This document shows, in pieces, positions 49,659 through 50,767 of a stretch of DNA of 50,767 bases (the stretch's first letter is position 1; each line of letters begins with the position of its first letter). The stretch is from Chloroflexi bacterium OHK40 (GTDB lineage Bacteria; Chloroflexota; Chloroflexia; Chloroflexales; Chloroflexaceae). Where the stretch lies: NCBI GenBank assembly GCA_004367505.1, contig SFCB01000060.1, positions 1-50,767 on the forward strand, in the 5' to 3' direction. The position numbers and the translations under genes are program-made. The notes beneath the pieces were generated by a model. That model was not told where the DNA came from. It was given only the letters and a program-made list of their open reading frames with translations, and did not search any database.

Positions 49659-50648
49659 TCAATCCTGCCAGTAGCTGATCAGCTGCCCCTGTGTGTTGTA
49701 GAGCGCCCCATCATCTCGGTCGCCGTTGCTCCAGATGTTGCCGGCCGGTCCCGAAAACACCTTCGTCTCACCCGGTCCCAACGCACCGCCGACCGGATGC
49801 TGCTGATTGCCTCTGATACTGCACATGATCCAGCCATCCAGGCTGACACCCTCGCCGCTCACGTTTCGGAGCGTCACCGTCTCGGCCCCCTTATCGATTG
49901 CTACGATCTTGACCGGGAAGTTCGGCGCAGCGCCGGCGTTCGGGTCGGCCTGGCAGTTGTTGTAGCTCGGGGCAGGCGGCTGAGTGGCGGGTGGCTGCGG
50001 GACGGGTGGCTGGGGTGCAGGAGGCTGTGGCACGACGGGCTGCGGCTGCCCCTGGCGCGCGGTGAGTACCTCGCGGCCGAGGAGGCCGAGCAGCACGGCA
50101 TCTGGCCCGATCTCCGGGTGCAGCTCGAAGCGCCGGCGCTCGAAGTACTGCACCGTGTACGGGCGGCCCTCCAGCTCGGCGGTGAACTCGCCGGTGACAG
50201 GGAAACCGAAGCGCTCCAGCCCGCCATTCGCCCGCCAGTAGGCAGCAAACGCGCCACACATCTGGTAGCCCGTCTCGGGGAAGGCTGTGCAGCCGGGGCC
50301 GGCCTCGGCACCTTGCCCGACGCCCCAGGGCGTGCCGAGCTGCTCCAGGCGCTCCACGCCGAGGCGCCCGGCCGTCACCTGCCCGTCGGGCTGGATCTCA
50401 AGCCGGTCGCGCTCGAACCACTGCACCTGGAGCGGCGTCCCTTCCACCGTCTCGGCTGCCTGAGCGGTGACTGGAAAGCCGAAGACGGCGAGGCCGCCGT
50501 TCCGCTCCCAGTACGCGCGGATCAAGCCGGCAATGCACTGCCCCGTCTCGGGGAAGCAGCGCTGATCGTTCTGTGCCTGGGCGGGGACGGCGAAAGGAGT
50601 GATCGCGAGGAGAATGAGTGCGAGGAGGACGGATCGTGTCGGGCGCAT
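49659..50648 (-). CDS. Secreted protein with LGFP-like repeats and lamin-tail domain
   Basis: This 329-aa protein begins with a signal peptide (MRPTRSVLLALILLAITPFA, cleavage probably after AQA). Two similar repeats follow: one starting CFPETGQCIAGLIRAYWERN with GLAVFGFPVT, the other starting AFPETGYQMCGAFAAYWRAN with GLERFGFPVT. A Pro/Gln-rich linker (near residues 205-235) leads to a C-terminal lamin-tail (LTD) domain with VTLRNVSGEGVSLDGWIMCS. Such proteins are exported and thought to bind cell-surface or matrix components. The ATG at 50648 follows AAAGGA. The gene is probably chromosomal, beside the element's end. The last 119 bases of the window show no gene. Confidence 0.88.
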   Translation of the reverse strand: MRPTRSVLLALILLAITPFAVPAQAQNDQRCFPETGQCIAGLIRAYWERNGGLAVFGFPVTAQAAETVEGTPLQVQWFERDRLEIQPDGQVTAGRLGVERLEQLGTPWGVGQGAEAGPGCTAFPETGYQMCGAFAAYWRANGGLERFGFPVTGEFTAELEGRPYTVQYFERRRFELHPEIGPDAVLLGLLGREVLTARQGQPQPVVPQPPAPQPPVPQPPATQPPAPSYNNCQADPNAGAAPNFPVKIVAIDKGAETVTLRNVSGEGVSLDGWIMCSIRGNQQHPVGGALGPGETKVFSGPAGNIWSNGDRDDGALYNTQGQLISYWQD

Positions 50649-50767
50649 GACTGTCCTTTCCGTTGCGCCGATGCGACGGTCTACCTGCACTGACCATAGC
50701 ACGGAAAGGTGTACGGGCCGTAGCTACGAAACCAGATCGGAGATGACAATTACTTCAGCGCGTCGCC

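Noticed and set aside
1-50767. CRISPR arrays, rRNA genes, riboswitches
   Set aside because: I looked for regularly spaced direct repeats, rRNA signatures and known riboswitch cores and saw none. The only tandem repeats are those at 6138-6303 and 38024-38729.

Overview
The window is high-GC bacterial DNA, most likely from a Chloroflexota bacterium (class Chloroflexia or a relative). I infer this from gene style and content: a YesM/YesN-type two-component system beside a sugar-uptake operon, a PPOX-class F420-type flavoprotein, a Nuo-type respiratory subunit, a class I photolyase, and secreted LysM and LGFP/lamin-tail proteins. No rRNA or marker gene is present, so the assignment stays provisional.

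Layout. (1) 1-546: the end of a LysM protein. (2) 0.7-18.3 kb, minus strand: a catabolic operon with two GH78-GH106-like glycoside hydrolase pairs and a complete Opp/Dpp-type ABC importer (two ATPases, two permeases, a lipoprotein). It probably takes up and strips rhamnose-containing glycans. (3) 18.9-22.2 kb, plus strand: a divergent histidine kinase and AraC-type response regulator, the likely controllers of the operon. A fragment resembling the C-terminus of a LacI-family regulator lies between the two permease genes. (4) 22.3-34.4 kb: ordinary chromosomal genes. These are homogentisate dioxygenase, an orphan nuoM with a clear promoter, Nudix, PAS-STAS protein, photolyase, tRNA-Gly(TCC), MOSC protein, DUF4267-like protein, ECF sigma factor, and a MarR-led run of pirin, GNAT, PPOX and SRPBCC genes behind a promoter with two palindromes. 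(5) 34.5-49.5 kb, minus strand: a likely integrated element with a tyrosine integrase, excisionase-like HTH, RadC, an Rpn nuclease unit, a giant N6-methylase/helicase gene broken by an amber codon and an insertion sequence, a sigma-70 factor, a VSR-like nuclease and several unknown genes. (6) 49.7-50.6 kb: a secreted LGFP/lamin-tail protein.

The most unusual item is the Rpn unit at 37.96-39.52 kb. A PD-(D/E)XK nuclease gene has an internal ATG with an ideal Shine-Dalgarno site at the start of its C-terminal domain. That 77-codon C-terminal module is then repeated twice more as separate, stop-start-coupled ORFs with an exact 230-bp start-to-start period. The unit has its own promoter with a LexA-box-like palindrome and its own terminator. 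It looks like a nuclease toxin carrying one intragenic and two stand-alone C-terminal regulator (antitoxin-like) copies.

Other points of note: the methylase/helicase ends in QLSLF, the beta-clamp-binding consensus, and a neighbouring unknown protein carries QLLLF near its end. The insertion sequence has 25-bp perfect inverted repeats and a 5-bp target duplication, and removing it in silico restores the frame. A 44-nt palindromic sequence is identical at two convergent intergenic sites 21.7 kb apart. Many long ORFs antisense to the genes are codon-bias shadows and were left out.
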